A stretch of 64,000 bases of DNA from an uncultured Clostridia bacterium (GCA_934255135.1 CAKQMV010000001.1:162364-226363); one strand, 5' to 3'. Shown: positions 17,434-26,346, counted from the stretch's first letter. Program-made: numbers and translations. Notes: generated from the sequence alone by a model not told the origin.

Positions 17434-19602
17434 CTATAGGTGAAGTACTCTATCCTTAATTTCCTGTGTACGGCCCTGGTTCCAGAACTGGGTTCCGATG
17501 TAGCCGCATGTTCTTCTTGCAACTGACATTGTCTCCTGGTTTCTGTTGCCGCAGTTTGGGCACTCCCAAATCAGCTTGTTATGATCATCTACGATCTTAA
17601 TCTCGCCGTCATAGCCGCACTCTGCGCAATAGTCGCTCTTAGTGTTAAGCTCTGCGTACATGATGTTATCGTAGATGTACTTAAGAACGTCGATTACTGC
17701 AGGAATGTTGTTCTGCATATCAGGAACCTCGATGTAGCTTATCGCTCCGCCTGGGCTTAGCTTCTGGAAGTCCGCCTCGAACTTAAGCTTTGTGAATGCG
17801 TCGATTTCTTCCTGAACGTGAACGTGATAGCTGTTTGTGATGTAGTTCTTATCAGTAACGTGTGGAATTATGCCAAAACGCTGCTGAAGTGACTTCGCAA
17901 ACTTGTATGTTGTTGACTCCATTGGAGTTCCGTATACTGAGTAGCTGATATTCTCATTAGCCTTCCAGAATGAGCACTTGTCGTTAAGTCTCTGCATTAC
18001 CTTAAGTGCAAATTCTCTGCCCTTCTCTGTTGTGTGGCTCTCGCCGAGCATTCTGTAGCACATCTCGCAAAGTCCTGCATATCCAAGTGAAATTGTTGAA
18101 TATCCGTCAAAGAGGAGCTTATCGATTACCTCACCCTTCTTAAGTCTTGCGATTGCGCCGTGCTGCCAGAGAATTGGAGCTACGTCTGAAGGTGTTCCGA
18201 GAAGTCTCTCATGTCTGTATCTGAGCGCTCTATGGCAGAGCTCAAGTCTCTCATCGAGAATCTCCCAGAACTTGTTCATATCGCCGTATGATGAGCATGC
18301 AACATCAACGAGGTTGATTGTTACCACGCCCTGGTTAAATCTTCCGTAGAACTGGTGATGTCCGTTAGGAAGCATGTAATTGTCCTCTACAGTAAGGAAT
18401 GATCTGCAGCCCATGCAAGGATATACCTCTCCGCGCTTAAGCTCCTTCATTACCTTCGCTGAAATGTAGTCAGGAACAAGTCTCTTAGCAGAGCACTTTG
18501 CTGAAAGCTCTGTGAGGTAGTAATACTTAGTTTCCTCTGTGATGTTGTCCTCATCAAGAACGTAGATAAGCTTAGGGAAAGCAGGTGTAATCCAGATTCC
18601 CTTCTCATTCTTAACACCCTTATATCTCTGACGGAGAACCTCCTCAATGCAGAGTGCAAGGTCATCTCTTGTCTGTCCCTCTGGAACCTCGTCAAGATAC
18701 ATAAACATTGTTACAAACGGTGCCTGACCGTTACAAGTCATCAGTGTAATCAGCTGATACTGAATAGTCTGAATACCGTTCTTGATTTCTTCCTTAAGTC
18801 TCTTCTCAGTCAGGATGTTGATGATCTCCTCATCCATAGGCTCACCTGTGGCCTCACGTTCTGAGATTACATACTGTCTGATCTTCTTACGGCTCACATC
18901 TACAAAAGGTGCGAGGTGCGCAAGTGAAAATGACTGTCCACCGTACTGATTTGATGCAACCTGAGCGATAATCTGAGTTGTGATATTACAAGCTGTATAG
19001 AAGCTGTGTGGCTTCTCGATCATAGTCTCACTGATGATAGTTCCATTCTGGAGCATATCCTCTAGATTGATAAGATCGCAGTTGTGCTCTCTCTGGGCAA
19101 AATAGTCGCTGTCGTGGAAATGAATAATTCCGGCATCATGCGCGTCCATAATCTCCTCAGGAAGAAGAATACGTCTTGTAAGGTCCTTGCTGACCTCGCC
19201 CGCCATATAGTCTCTCTGAGTTGAGTTGATGATAGGATTCTTATTAGAGTTCTCCTGCTTAGCCTCTTCGTTGGCTCTGTCTATAAGCGCCATAATCTTC
19301 TCATCAGTAGTATTTGACTGACGAACAAGAGAACGGTTGTATCTGTAAGTGATATACTCCTTGGCTACCTCATACGCACCGTGACGCATGATTTCCTTCT
19401 CTACCATATCCTGAATTTCTTCTACAGCTGGCGATCTGTTAAGTCCGTCACATGCGATTGTAACAGCCTCGGCAATTCTTCTGATCTGCATTGGGGTCAT
19501 CATAAACTGCTGGGGAACAGAATCATTCGCACCGTGGATAGCATCGATAATCTTATTGACATCAAATGAAACCTCGGATCCGTTTCTCTTAATAACTCTC
19601 AT
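17434..19602 (-). CDS. nrdD: Anaerobic ribonucleoside-triphosphate reductase
   Basis: 722 residues. An ATP-cone domain (VIKRNGSEVSFDVNKI) opens the protein. The glycyl-radical barrel follows, with active-site Cys residues in CNITTQI and PCMGCRSF. Near the C-terminus two CxxC pairs (CAECGY, CPNCGN) form the zinc site, and RTCGYIG holds the glycyl-radical Gly. NrdD reduces NTPs to dNTPs with formate in strict anaerobes. The start at 19602 has GAGGTGAGGAG upstream. NrdR boxes lie about 75-115 bp upstream. Confidence 0.97.
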   Translation of the reverse strand: MRVIKRNGSEVSFDVNKIIDAIHGANDSVPQQFMMTPMQIRRIAEAVTIACDGLNRSPAVEEIQDMVEKEIMRHGAYEVAKEYITYRYNRSLVRQSNTTDEKIMALIDRANEEAKQENSNKNPIINSTQRDYMAGEVSKDLTRRILLPEEIMDAHDAGIIHFHDSDYFAQREHNCDLINLEDMLQNGTIISETMIEKPHSFYTACNITTQIIAQVASNQYGGQSFSLAHLAPFVDVSRKKIRQYVISEREATGEPMDEEIINILTEKRLKEEIKNGIQTIQYQLITLMTCNGQAPFVTMFMYLDEVPEGQTRDDLALCIEEVLRQRYKGVKNEKGIWITPAFPKLIYVLDEDNITEETKYYYLTELSAKCSAKRLVPDYISAKVMKELKRGEVYPCMGCRSFLTVEDNYMLPNGHHQFYGRFNQGVVTINLVDVACSSYGDMNKFWEILDERLELCHRALRYRHERLLGTPSDVAPILWQHGAIARLKKGEVIDKLLFDGYSTISLGYAGLCEMCYRMLGESHTTEKGREFALKVMQRLNDKCSFWKANENISYSVYGTPMESTTYKFAKSLQQRFGIIPHVTDKNYITNSYHVHVQEEIDAFTKLKFEADFQKLSPGGAISYIEVPDMQNNIPAVIDVLKYIYDNIMYAELNTKSDYCAECGYDGEIKIVDDHNKLIWECPNCGNRNQETMSVARRTCGYIGTQFWNQGRTQEIKDRVLHL

Positions 19603-19674
19603 AACTGCTTCTCCTCACCTCTTATGCCCATCTGGGCACCTCTATAATAAAACAAATTACTAAACACACCTTAA

Positions 19675-19718
19675 ACACTATATTGTATATCTATATAAGC
19701 AGACACTATATATTGTGT
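19675..19718 (-). promoter_or_regulatory. NrdR-box pair upstream of nrdD
   Basis: The sequence ACACTATATATTGTGT (19703-19718) matches the NrdR consensus acaCwAtATaTwGtgt. A second, poorer copy (ACACTATATTGTATAT, 19675-19690) lies about three helical turns away (centres about 30 bp apart). NrdR is the ATP-cone repressor of ribonucleotide reductase genes and binds such paired boxes. Beyond the boxes (19720-19865) there are further imperfect inverted repeats but no gene. Confidence 0.85.
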
Positions 19719-19865
19719 CTGGGATATTTGTTTCATTTCGGACGAGCACAATATCTTGTTCGACCGTGTCACATTCTATACCCAATATATGGTAACAGTC
19801 AAATGAAATTTCCCTATATTTTGTATTAAATATAAGCCGCAGATAACAATATATAGTAACGTTGC

Positions 19866-19911
19866 ATTAAAAGTCCGCGGTATATAGTGCTTTGAAGCCC
19901 GTTCCGCGGAC
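19866..19911 (-). terminator. Terminator of the ABC-F gene
   Basis: Minus-strand stem GTCCGCGG / CCGCGGAC (8 bp, all but one pair GC-rich) around a 23-nt loop, then TTTTAAT. It lies about 20 bp after the ABC-F stop. Confidence 0.85.
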
Positions 19912-19930
19912 GAGTATCTTATTCTATTAT

Positions 19931-21526
19931 TTATTCTTTTGTTTTAAGAAGCTCTCTTGCCTCATCGTATTTCTTATCAGCTATAAGAGCGTTCACCCTC
20001 ATCTCGGTCTCCTTGCGGATTCTTTCTGTCTCGAAGATGTCGCTGTCAAAATACTTCTTATATACCGATTTTCTGTACGCCCTCGGACTCTGCTCTCTAA
20101 GTGTTCCGTTCTCGAGAAGCATAATTCTGTCCGCACATCCTGTTACAGTGAAGAAATCGTGGGATACCATAAGTACTGTTCCCTTGTATGCCTTAATTGC
20201 ACGCTCAAGTGCCGCCTGAGCATAAATATCAAGATGGCTTGTAGGCTCGTCAAGAATAAGAATGCCTGCCTCACTCTCGCAGATTTCTTCAAGCTGCTTA
20301 AGGTTTCTCTCACCGCCTGAAAGTGTGCTATGACCATCATCGTAAATCTGGCTGAACATTCTGATATTATCAGGATTCTCATCTGACAGAAGTTTATATA
20401 CATCCTTAAGAAGACTTGACTTACCAGTACCGTTCGCACCGACGAACGCAACCTTATCTCCGCAGGAGATGTCAAAATTAACATCATGCAGAATCTCCCT
20501 CTCGAAAGACAGAGAATAGTCTTTGATTGAAACGGTATTTTGGCCGTCTGACTCAGATTCGCCTGCTTCAGGGAAGCTGAAGTCGTACTTGTCAGTCTCA
20601 AGGAACGGATAATCCTCTCTCATCGCGATGATTCTGTCGAGATAGCTAGAGCGAGCGCGGAGCTGCTTACCCTTCTTAGAATCGGTAGTCTCAGTCGCTT
20701 CTTTACGCATTTTCTCAACAAGAACACGCTGCTCTGCGATAAAATCATCGAACTTCGATGTAAGCTCGTGCATCTCAAGCTTTGTCTCGAGCATCGCCCT
20801 GTTGTACTCAGCGTAAGTGCCCGGGAACTGCTGAAGCTTCTCGTTCTCAAGGTGAAGAACCTTGTTAAAGCATTGGCTGAGGAGCAGTCTGTTGTGAGTA
20901 ATCGAAAGGATTGTTCCGTCGTAATCATTGATCAGCTTCATCAGGCCGACGAGATTCTCGAAATCGAGGAATACATCCGGCTCGTCCATTACAAGAAGCT
21001 GCGGTTTCATCAGCATGCTTCTTACGATTGAAAGAAGCTTAAACTCACCGCCGCTAATCTTGTTAACCGGCACATCTGCAACGTGAGAAATACCTGCAAC
21101 TGCAAGCTCCTTATGGATGTTCGAATCATAATTATAGCCGTCGACAGCATCCATTTCGTCAAGGCAATTCTGATATCTGTCAAAAATATCCTCCGGCGCA
21201 TCCTCATCCGCCATCTTCGCACATGTCTCATCAATTCTTGCCTGAAGCTCGATAAATGGCTCCGCAAGAAAATCATAGGCTGTCACATCAGAATCCTCAT
21301 GGTCAACAAACTGATCCACGTAAGCGATTCTCATATTCTCATCCTTATGAATGTCGCCTTCATATGTATAAATGTCCGGATCAAGCATCAGCTTCACAAG
21401 CGTACTCTTACCTGAACCATTACTTCCTATAAGAACGGCGTGGTCCCCTCCTTCAATCTCAAAGGTAATCCCATCTAGAATATCCTTGGTTGGATAAACG
21501 AAAACTACGTCTTTAAACTTAATCAT
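19931..21526 (-). CDS. ABC-F family ATPase (ribosome-associated or resistance type)
   Basis: 531 residues with two ABC cassettes and no membrane segment. Cassette 1 has Walker A GSNGSGKST, signature ISGGEFK and Walker B LLVMDEPDVFLD. Cassette 2 has GANGTGKSS, LSGGERN and ILILDEPTSHLD. Between them (about residues 235-320) is a charged helical linker, the P-site tRNA interaction motif region. ABC-F proteins act on the ribosome, in translation control or antibiotic protection. The first signature (ISGGE, PDVFLD) differs from the usual LSGGQ/PTNHLD, as in the Lsa/Vga-like or uncharacterised subgroups. Resistance cannot be asserted. Confidence 0.92.
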   Translation of the reverse strand: MIKFKDVVFVYPTKDILDGITFEIEGGDHAVLIGSNGSGKSTLVKLMLDPDIYTYEGDIHKDENMRIAYVDQFVDHEDSDVTAYDFLAEPFIELQARIDETCAKMADEDAPEDIFDRYQNCLDEMDAVDGYNYDSNIHKELAVAGISHVADVPVNKISGGEFKLLSIVRSMLMKPQLLVMDEPDVFLDFENLVGLMKLINDYDGTILSITHNRLLLSQCFNKVLHLENEKLQQFPGTYAEYNRAMLETKLEMHELTSKFDDFIAEQRVLVEKMRKEATETTDSKKGKQLRARSSYLDRIIAMREDYPFLETDKYDFSFPEAGESESDGQNTVSIKDYSLSFEREILHDVNFDISCGDKVAFVGANGTGKSSLLKDVYKLLSDENPDNIRMFSQIYDDGHSTLSGGERNLKQLEEICESEAGILILDEPTSHLDIYAQAALERAIKAYKGTVLMVSHDFFTVTGCADRIMLLENGTLREQSPRAYRKSVYKKYFDSDIFETERIRKETEMRVNALIADKKYDEARELLKTKE

Positions 21527-21618
21527 GTATACTCACTTTCTATATAAATGTGGGTTCTACCAACCTCTATATATATTATAGCGTGGTGGCATGCCAATCA
21601 GTCTTGTATGGCGATAAT

Positions 21619-22905
21619 CTACTTATTGTTAAGAGCAGCAACCTTGCCGAATTCTGCTATTCCTACGTGGCAATAACCGACAGGATTCTTCTCAAGATAG
21701 TCCTGATGGTACTCCTCAGCATCGTAAAAATTGCCGAGCACTCCCATTTCAACATAAAACTCGCTGTACTTCGCTTTCTCTTTCTCGAAAAATGCTTTAA
21801 CAGTACTCTCGTCTGCAGGATCTGTATAATATACGCCAGTTCTGTACTGCGTACCAATATCTCCGCCCTGCCCATCCGCTCTTGTCGGATCAATAATGAT
21901 AAATAGTGCTTCGAGAATAGTATCGAGCGAAACCACATCAGGATTGTACGTAACCTTCACGGCTTCACATGCACCAGTCTTGCCCGTGCACACCATCTCA
22001 TAAGACGGATTCTCAACGCACCCGTTCGCATAACCAACCTCAGTGTCAGTCACGCCGTCAAGCAGCGTAAATGCCTTCTCAGTTCCCCAGAAGCATCCTC
22101 CCGCGAGGTAAATTTCTCTTGTTCCCATAAGCTGCCTCCTCATCTCCTCGAACTTCCTGTTCGTATCCGCATTTCTTCCTCTGAAGCTTATCATGCGGCC
22201 AAAATATCCTTCTTCTTCCGCAATCCTCCGACTCTCGTCAAACTCGAGCTCGTGATACAGACACACGTGTCCTACGAGGTTGTCGATAGGTGTCTTCTTG
22301 ATAGACCTAGGAACAGCGTGTTCCTCGTAAAAGCAATCAAGAACCTCATCCGTAATCGGTGAGGTATAAAGCTCTACAGAGCTTACATTATATATGTCTT
22401 CAAGCGGTGTCTCCGTCATCACCCTAAAAATATCAAGCTTATCAGCGTCTCTTAGTATCTTCGCAAGCCTCACATCCGCCACTTCAGGCTCTGGAATTCT
22501 GTACATGCTGTGACAACGGATGGCATCGCAGATTGCTATAAGAATTGCATTGTCATTAACTATGCTCTCGCAGCCCGCCTCTGCAAACATCCTGATCAGC
22601 ATGTCATCCCCAAACAGAATCTCTGCGCTGAGCGCAGCATGATTCACAGACTTTGCATCTACAAAAGTTCCGTACTGCCTTACCTGTTCAAACCTTCCGA
22701 TATCATGAAGCAGGCCTGTAAGCCAGCAGATATCTGTTTCGATTTTGCCAAGGTGAAGAGACTCTGCCAGCCTCTCACATAGCTCAGCCACCCTGTACAT
22801 GTGCTTGTATTTAAGAGCAATCTTGACGTCGTCAAGATTGTACTTCTCTGCATATTGTTCGAAAGCCTTGCAGGCTTTCGCTCTGTTGATTCTTATATTA
22901 CTCAT
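21619..22905 (-). CDS. msrA: HD-domain hydrolase fused to peptide methionine sulfoxide reductase A
   Basis: 428 residues in one frame. Residues 1-250 are an HD-type phosphohydrolase: His in KHMYRV (35), LLHDIGRFEQ (HD at 67-68), and later Asp in LRDADKLDIF. From residue 260, MGTREIYLAGGCFWGTE is the start of a complete MsrA, with the catalytic Cys near 271 and the C-terminal GYCHVG with a resolving Cys. MsrA reduces methionine-S-sulfoxide in oxidised proteins. The fusion start at 22905 has no clear ribosome site, whereas AGGAGG lies six bases before the internal ATG at 22128, so free MsrA (169 residues) may also be made. It follows the deformylase gene by 27 bp. Confidence 0.92.
   Translation of the reverse strand: MSNIRINRAKACKAFEQYAEKYNLDDVKIALKYKHMYRVAELCERLAESLHLGKIETDICWLTGLLHDIGRFEQVRQYGTFVDAKSVNHAALSAEILFGDDMLIRMFAEAGCESIVNDNAILIAICDAIRCHSMYRIPEPEVADVRLAKILRDADKLDIFRVMTETPLEDIYNVSSVELYTSPITDEVLDCFYEEHAVPRSIKKTPIDNLVGHVCLYHELEFDESRRIAEEEGYFGRMISFRGRNADTNRKFEEMRRQLMGTREIYLAGGCFWGTEKAFTLLDGVTDTEVGYANGCVENPSYEMVCTGKTGACEAVKVTYNPDVVSLDTILEALFIIIDPTRADGQGGDIGTQYRTGVYYTDPADESTVKAFFEKEKAKYSEFYVEMGVLGNFYDAEEYHQDYLEKNPVGYCHVGIAEFGKVAALNNK
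22128..22140 (-). promoter_or_regulatory. Internal ribosome-binding site for stand-alone MsrA
   Basis: Inside the fusion frame the codons for Arg-Arg-Gln-Leu-Met read AGGAGGCAGCTTATG: a consensus Shine-Dalgarno at 22135-22140 with six bases to an in-frame ATG at 22128. The same bases thus encode the interdomain linker and a probable second translation start. Confidence 0.7.
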
Positions 22906-22931
22906 TCATTTATTTTCGTATTAAATCTCGA

Positions 22932-23342
22932 CTAAATCAGGATACCCTCCAGATGGTCGCACTCGTGCTGAATAATCTGAGCAATCCAACCCTCAAAACT
23001 TCCGTGTCTCTTATTCATTCCGATATCCTGATAATCAACCTCAATATTCTGGTATCTTGAAGTCTCCCTCAATCCTGCAAGCGACAGACAGGATTCTTCG
23101 GTCTGGTACACGCCGCTTTTGGCAGTGATAACGGGATTAAGCATCAGAATAATCGCCGGACCTGCAGCCACCGCGATAATTGCCTTCGGCTCGCCAATCA
23201 TATTCGCAGCCATTCCTACGCAGCGCTCGCTATTCGCACGAAGTGTGTCCAAAAGATCCATCGCGAGCGGCACATCGGCCTCACTCGCTGGCTTGGCCTT
23301 CTGCGAAAGCAGCATAATATCCTTGCAAATATCCTTAACCAT
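22932..23342 (-). CDS. def: Peptide deformylase (divergent paralogue)
   Basis: 136 residues. The three family motifs are present in altered form: CVGMAANMIG (for GxGLAAxQ), EESCLSL (for EGCLS, Gly replaced by Ser) and QHECDHLEGILI (HExxH, zinc His). PDF removes the formyl group from nascent N-termini. The Gln of motif 1 is Met here, as in the type of PDF paralogue common in Clostridia. The start at 23342 has GGAGG. It is short compared with the main PDF (about 150-165), and lies upstream of HD-MsrA with a 27-bp gap; the two may form an operon of protein N-Met maintenance. Confidence 0.88.
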   Translation of the reverse strand: MVKDICKDIMLLSQKAKPASEADVPLAMDLLDTLRANSERCVGMAANMIGEPKAIIAVAAGPAIILMLNPVITAKSGVYQTEESCLSLAGLRETSRYQNIEVDYQDIGMNKRHGSFEGWIAQIIQHECDHLEGILI

Positions 23343-23478
23343 CGAAACCTCCGAAAATGTAAACTTTGCTGATTCAATCTGGCTGATTTACTTAGCCCTT
23401 TATTATAACACAGATTTGCGACTACGACTTATATGAAGCAGTTTCTACAATTTGTGAGGATTACAGAGATGGCACCTC

Positions 23479-23572
23479 AAACCTGGATTCGCAGGTGTAC
23501 CAATTTTTTAAATACAGCTTTGGTGGTAACATTCAGGGTCCAATTGTTTGATTATTTGTAAATTGGTAACAG
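23479..23572 (+). repeat. 94-bp direct repeat, copy 1
   Basis: Matches 23835-23928 with six mismatches in 94 (counted by eye). The unit contains GGTGTACCAATTTTTTAAAT, GGTGGTAACATT, GGGTCCAATTG and AAATTGGTAACAG; its ends carry ACCAATTT / AAATTGGT in inverted orientation, so the unit can fold as one long hairpin. Confidence 0.93.
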
Positions 23573-23834
23573 TTATTGTTATGGCAATTATTGATTCGAT
23601 ATGTATTTACCATGACAAGGAATTATGGTTTGCGGTTGCCAGCCGCTCTGTTACAGTGCTCTCGTATTAATGGCCTACCTCCCTGTTACCATTCTTACAC
23701 TTTACAAGATGTTGGGCCTAGTATGTTACCAATTACCTTTCTTCTTTGAAATTGGTACACCTTGCTTATGAATGCAATCTTGAAGTGCTAATTGATCAGC
23801 ATCACAGGTGCTGCATCTAACTGCTTATTCTGGC

Positions 23835-23928
23835 AAACCTGTATTCTCAGGTGTACCATTTTTTTAAATACAGCTCTGGTGGTAACATTAAGGGTCCAAT
23901 TGTTTGATTATTAGTAAATTGGTAACAG
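23835..23928 (+). repeat. 94-bp direct repeat, copy 2
   Basis: Second copy, same strand and same length as 23479-23572, offset by 356 bp. Between the copies an inverted partial copy lies at about 23725-23763 (GTTACCAATTA...AAATTGGTACACC). Confidence 0.93.
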
Positions 23929-23961
23929 GCCTTTACAAAGAGTTTCTATCCAGCTATTAGA

Positions 23962-24396
23962 AGTCGGCAGATGATTCTATATATTTCAGGAGCGTCTGCC
24001 GAAATGCAGACGTTAGCATGGTTTTGATATAAACGTATGCTGAAGTGCTGACGTTTAGCTGGTTTTCTAATAATCATCTGCTGAGTATTTATAAGTCAGG
24101 AGCTGCCAGCGGCAGATGATTTAAACATTTATCTGTCAGAATCTGCAAATTCGAGTAGAATTTGCATACGCTTGAATCAATATCTTCATATCGTCTGCAT
24201 CTTATGACCATAGCGGGATGTGAGCGCGGGCAGACGGAATGTCATTTTGGCCGCAAGTGTCTGTATTTCGGCAGACGACTTTAGCGCGAGAGGCTGTATG
24301 TCTGCACTTTGGCAGACGATTTGAAATAATTGTAAGAACGTCGGCCGCAGGGAGCGTGCAGGTGTACTGGAACGTCGGTGCCTTGGCAGACGACCT
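23962..24396 (+). repeat. Array of GTCTGC/GCAGAC palindromes, island A
   Basis: Roughly a dozen copies of CGTCTGC or GCAGACG (and variants CATCTGC, GCAGATGA) occur in 435 bp. Several pair at once into hairpins with 6-nt loops, e.g. CGTCTGC-CGAAAT-GCAGACG at 23993-24012 and GTCTGC-ACTTTG-GCAGAC near 24300-24317. Segments are shared, on the opposite strand, with 51421-51850 (26 identical bases at 24099-24124 and 51636-51661). Confidence 0.85.
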
Positions 24397-24406
24397 GGAA
24401 TTATGA

Positions 24407-24928
24407 CAGAAGCATATTCCAGAACCACACGGAATAATCAAAACGAATTGTCCGGAAGAGTATCACAGGCTTATCAGTGACAGAACAGTTTCATCTGATA
24501 ACAACCTTAAGCGTTACCAGGATATGCTTGATAACAAATATATCCGCAGCACAAGAAACCTGCAGAAGCTTATCATATCAACAATGAGTGGAATCAAGGT
24601 GCGATCCAAATCAGAATGCATTATAGCAGACTTGCTCACCCGCGAAGGACTAGCTTTTGTATACGAACCGATTCTGATAATTGATGGGCAGGAATATACA
24701 CCGGATTTCATAATAATTGATACTATGACAGGCCGTGCATTTATGTGGGAACATCTTGGCCTTTTGGACAAACAGGATTATCTAGAAAAATCGCTGATGA
24801 AGATTGCTGATTTCAACAAAGATGGATGGCATATTGGAGTGAATCTGATTCTTACAGGGGAAACCCGTGGTAACCCATTCAACGCGCAAAAAGCGAAGGC
24901 CGCTCTCGATCGTATTCTGCTGAACTGA
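24407..24928 (+). pseudogene. N-truncated PD-(D/E)XK-nuclease-like protein remnant
   Basis: The frame is open from 24407 but has no ribosome site; the first ATG is at 24524 (134 residues) and lacks one too. The segment RSKSECIIADLLTREGLAFVYEP, then YTPDFIII and FMWEHLGLLDK, resembles a C-terminal domain of uncharacterised Firmicute proteins with a nuclease-like pattern (E in SE, D in PDF, E-H in WEH). Intact relatives are longer and have an N-terminal helical region that here is replaced by the palindrome array. I read it as a gene cut by the repeat island. Catalytic activity is speculative. Confidence 0.6.
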
Positions 24929-24956
24929 TTATCGGTCATAAATTGCTAACAGTCGC

Positions 24957-24985
24957 AATAAAACAGGCGACATCTCTGCCGCCTG
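24957..24985 (-). terminator. Terminator of nptA-phoB-phoR
   Basis: Minus-strand stem CAGGCG / CGCCTG around GCAGAGATGT, followed by TTTTATT; 25 bp after the phoR stop. Confidence 0.85.
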
Positions 24986-25009
24986 AACATTAGACATTAA
25001 TATTACTAA

Positions 25010-26332
25010 TTAGAACTGTATCTCAATTGTTGTGCCTTTACCTGGTTCGCTCTCGAGCGAAATCTCGGCATCGTGGAGCTCGACGATGTGTTTTACGATG
25101 GCAAGGCCGAGGCCTGTGCCACCAGTTTCCTTAGAGCGGCTCTTGTCAACGCGATAGAAACGCTCGAAGATTCGCTTCTGTTCATCTGCCGCAATTCCGA
25201 TTCCGTTGTCACGGACTGTTAGTACAGGTCTTTCCTTATTTAGAACTGAAACTATTACGAATCCGCCGGCGTTATTGTATCTGATTGCATTCTGAACCAG
25301 GTTCTCGACAAGCTCGACAAGCATAGTCTGATTTCCGCGGATCATCACGTGCTCACCTGTGAACGATACGTTAATATTTCTGGCGTTGCCCACCATCTTA
25401 AGGCCCTCGATGCAGCCAGCTACTACCTCATACAGATCTAGCTCTACAAAATCAGGTGCGCTCTCCTTCTGATCAAGCTCCGAAAGACGAATCGTATCAG
25501 TGATAAGAGTCAGCAGTCTGTCGCAGTTTCGTCTGATTTCGTGATAGAAATGATTGCACTGATCAGGTGAAACCATGCCGCTTTCGAGAAGCTCGGCGTA
25601 GCCTGAAATTGCAGTCAATGGAGTCTTAAGCTCGTGAGAAACATTGGCAGTGAAATCCTGACGGCTCTTCGCCGCTGAGAGGATGTCCGCGTGCTGCTGC
25701 CTGATTGTATGGGCAAAAGGTTCGAGCTCCCTGTATGGTGGCTCCATCTGGGTATCTCCGAGATGTTCGCCCATTGTCTCTATCGGCTCTACGATTACTC
25801 GAGTCAGCATTCTTGAAAGTGCAATGCAGACTGAAAGAACAATAAGAAAAACAAGAAGCATTGCTGGAATTGCCCTTTTGAAAATAGACACGATGCTCTC
25901 AGAGGTTGTTGCAACTCTGAGTACCGTTCCGTTATCAAGCAGAATAGCATAATAATAAGTATTCTTATTAAGGGTGTCGGAAAGTCTTACAGCTTCGCCA
26001 GTTCCGTGCTCAAAAGCTTCCTTGACCTCAGGTCTGTTGGCATGATTCTGAAGCTTGCTTGCAGTTGCATCATTGTCGTAGATTACGGTGCCGTCACCAT
26101 CAATCCATGAAACACGAAGCTCATCTATGTTAGTAGACAAATCAATATCGTCTGCATTCGTATTCTCGTTCTCAAAATAATGGGTATCCTTAAGGATCTT
26201 AGCACTGACTACAAGATCCCGCTTTATTTGAGTTTTAAAAACACTATGATAAACGCTCGTGATACAGAGCATGGTAGCCGTCACGGCAATAACCGCAATA
26301 GCTACCATTCTTATATAAATCGTCTTCTTCAT
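25010..26332 (-). CDS. phoR: PhoR-like sensor histidine kinase
   Basis: 440 residues. Two membrane helices (about 7-28 and 155-177) flank an extracytoplasmic sensor domain; a HAMP-like linker follows. The HisKA box reads VSHELKTPLTAISGYAE (His near 240) and the ATPase lobe has N (NLVQNAIRYN), DNGIGI and GTGLGLAIVKHI. It is the last gene of a nptA-phoB-phoR group, 14 bp after phoB. The pairing with a Na/Pi transporter and a Pho-like box supports a phosphate-starvation role; sequence alone only shows an EnvZ/PhoR-class kinase. Confidence 0.88.
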   Translation of the reverse strand: MKKTIYIRMVAIAVIAVTATMLCITSVYHSVFKTQIKRDLVVSAKILKDTHYFENENTNADDIDLSTNIDELRVSWIDGDGTVIYDNDATASKLQNHANRPEVKEAFEHGTGEAVRLSDTLNKNTYYYAILLDNGTVLRVATTSESIVSIFKRAIPAMLLVFLIVLSVCIALSRMLTRVIVEPIETMGEHLGDTQMEPPYRELEPFAHTIRQQHADILSAAKSRQDFTANVSHELKTPLTAISGYAELLESGMVSPDQCNHFYHEIRRNCDRLLTLITDTIRLSELDQKESAPDFVELDLYEVVAGCIEGLKMVGNARNINVSFTGEHVMIRGNQTMLVELVENLVQNAIRYNNAGGFVIVSVLNKERPVLTVRDNGIGIAADEQKRIFERFYRVDKSRSKETGGTGLGLAIVKHIVELHDAEISLESEPGKGTTIEIQF

Positions 26333-26346
26333 TATCTGATCACCAT

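Larger units (their letters stand above)
23343..24406. other. Repeat-rich intergenic island A
   Basis: About 1.06 kb without a credible gene. The first half (23479-23930) holds a 94-bp direct repeat and inverted ACCAATTT/GGTAAC motifs. The second half (23962-24396) holds a cluster of GTCTGC/GCAGAC palindromes. Short reading frames in the second half on both strands are produced by these repeats and lack ribosome sites. Confidence 0.8.

Noticed and set aside
24186..24441. Minus-strand frames of about 80 codons in island A
   Set aside because: Encoded by the GTCTGC palindromes; two frames overlap, neither with a ribosome site.
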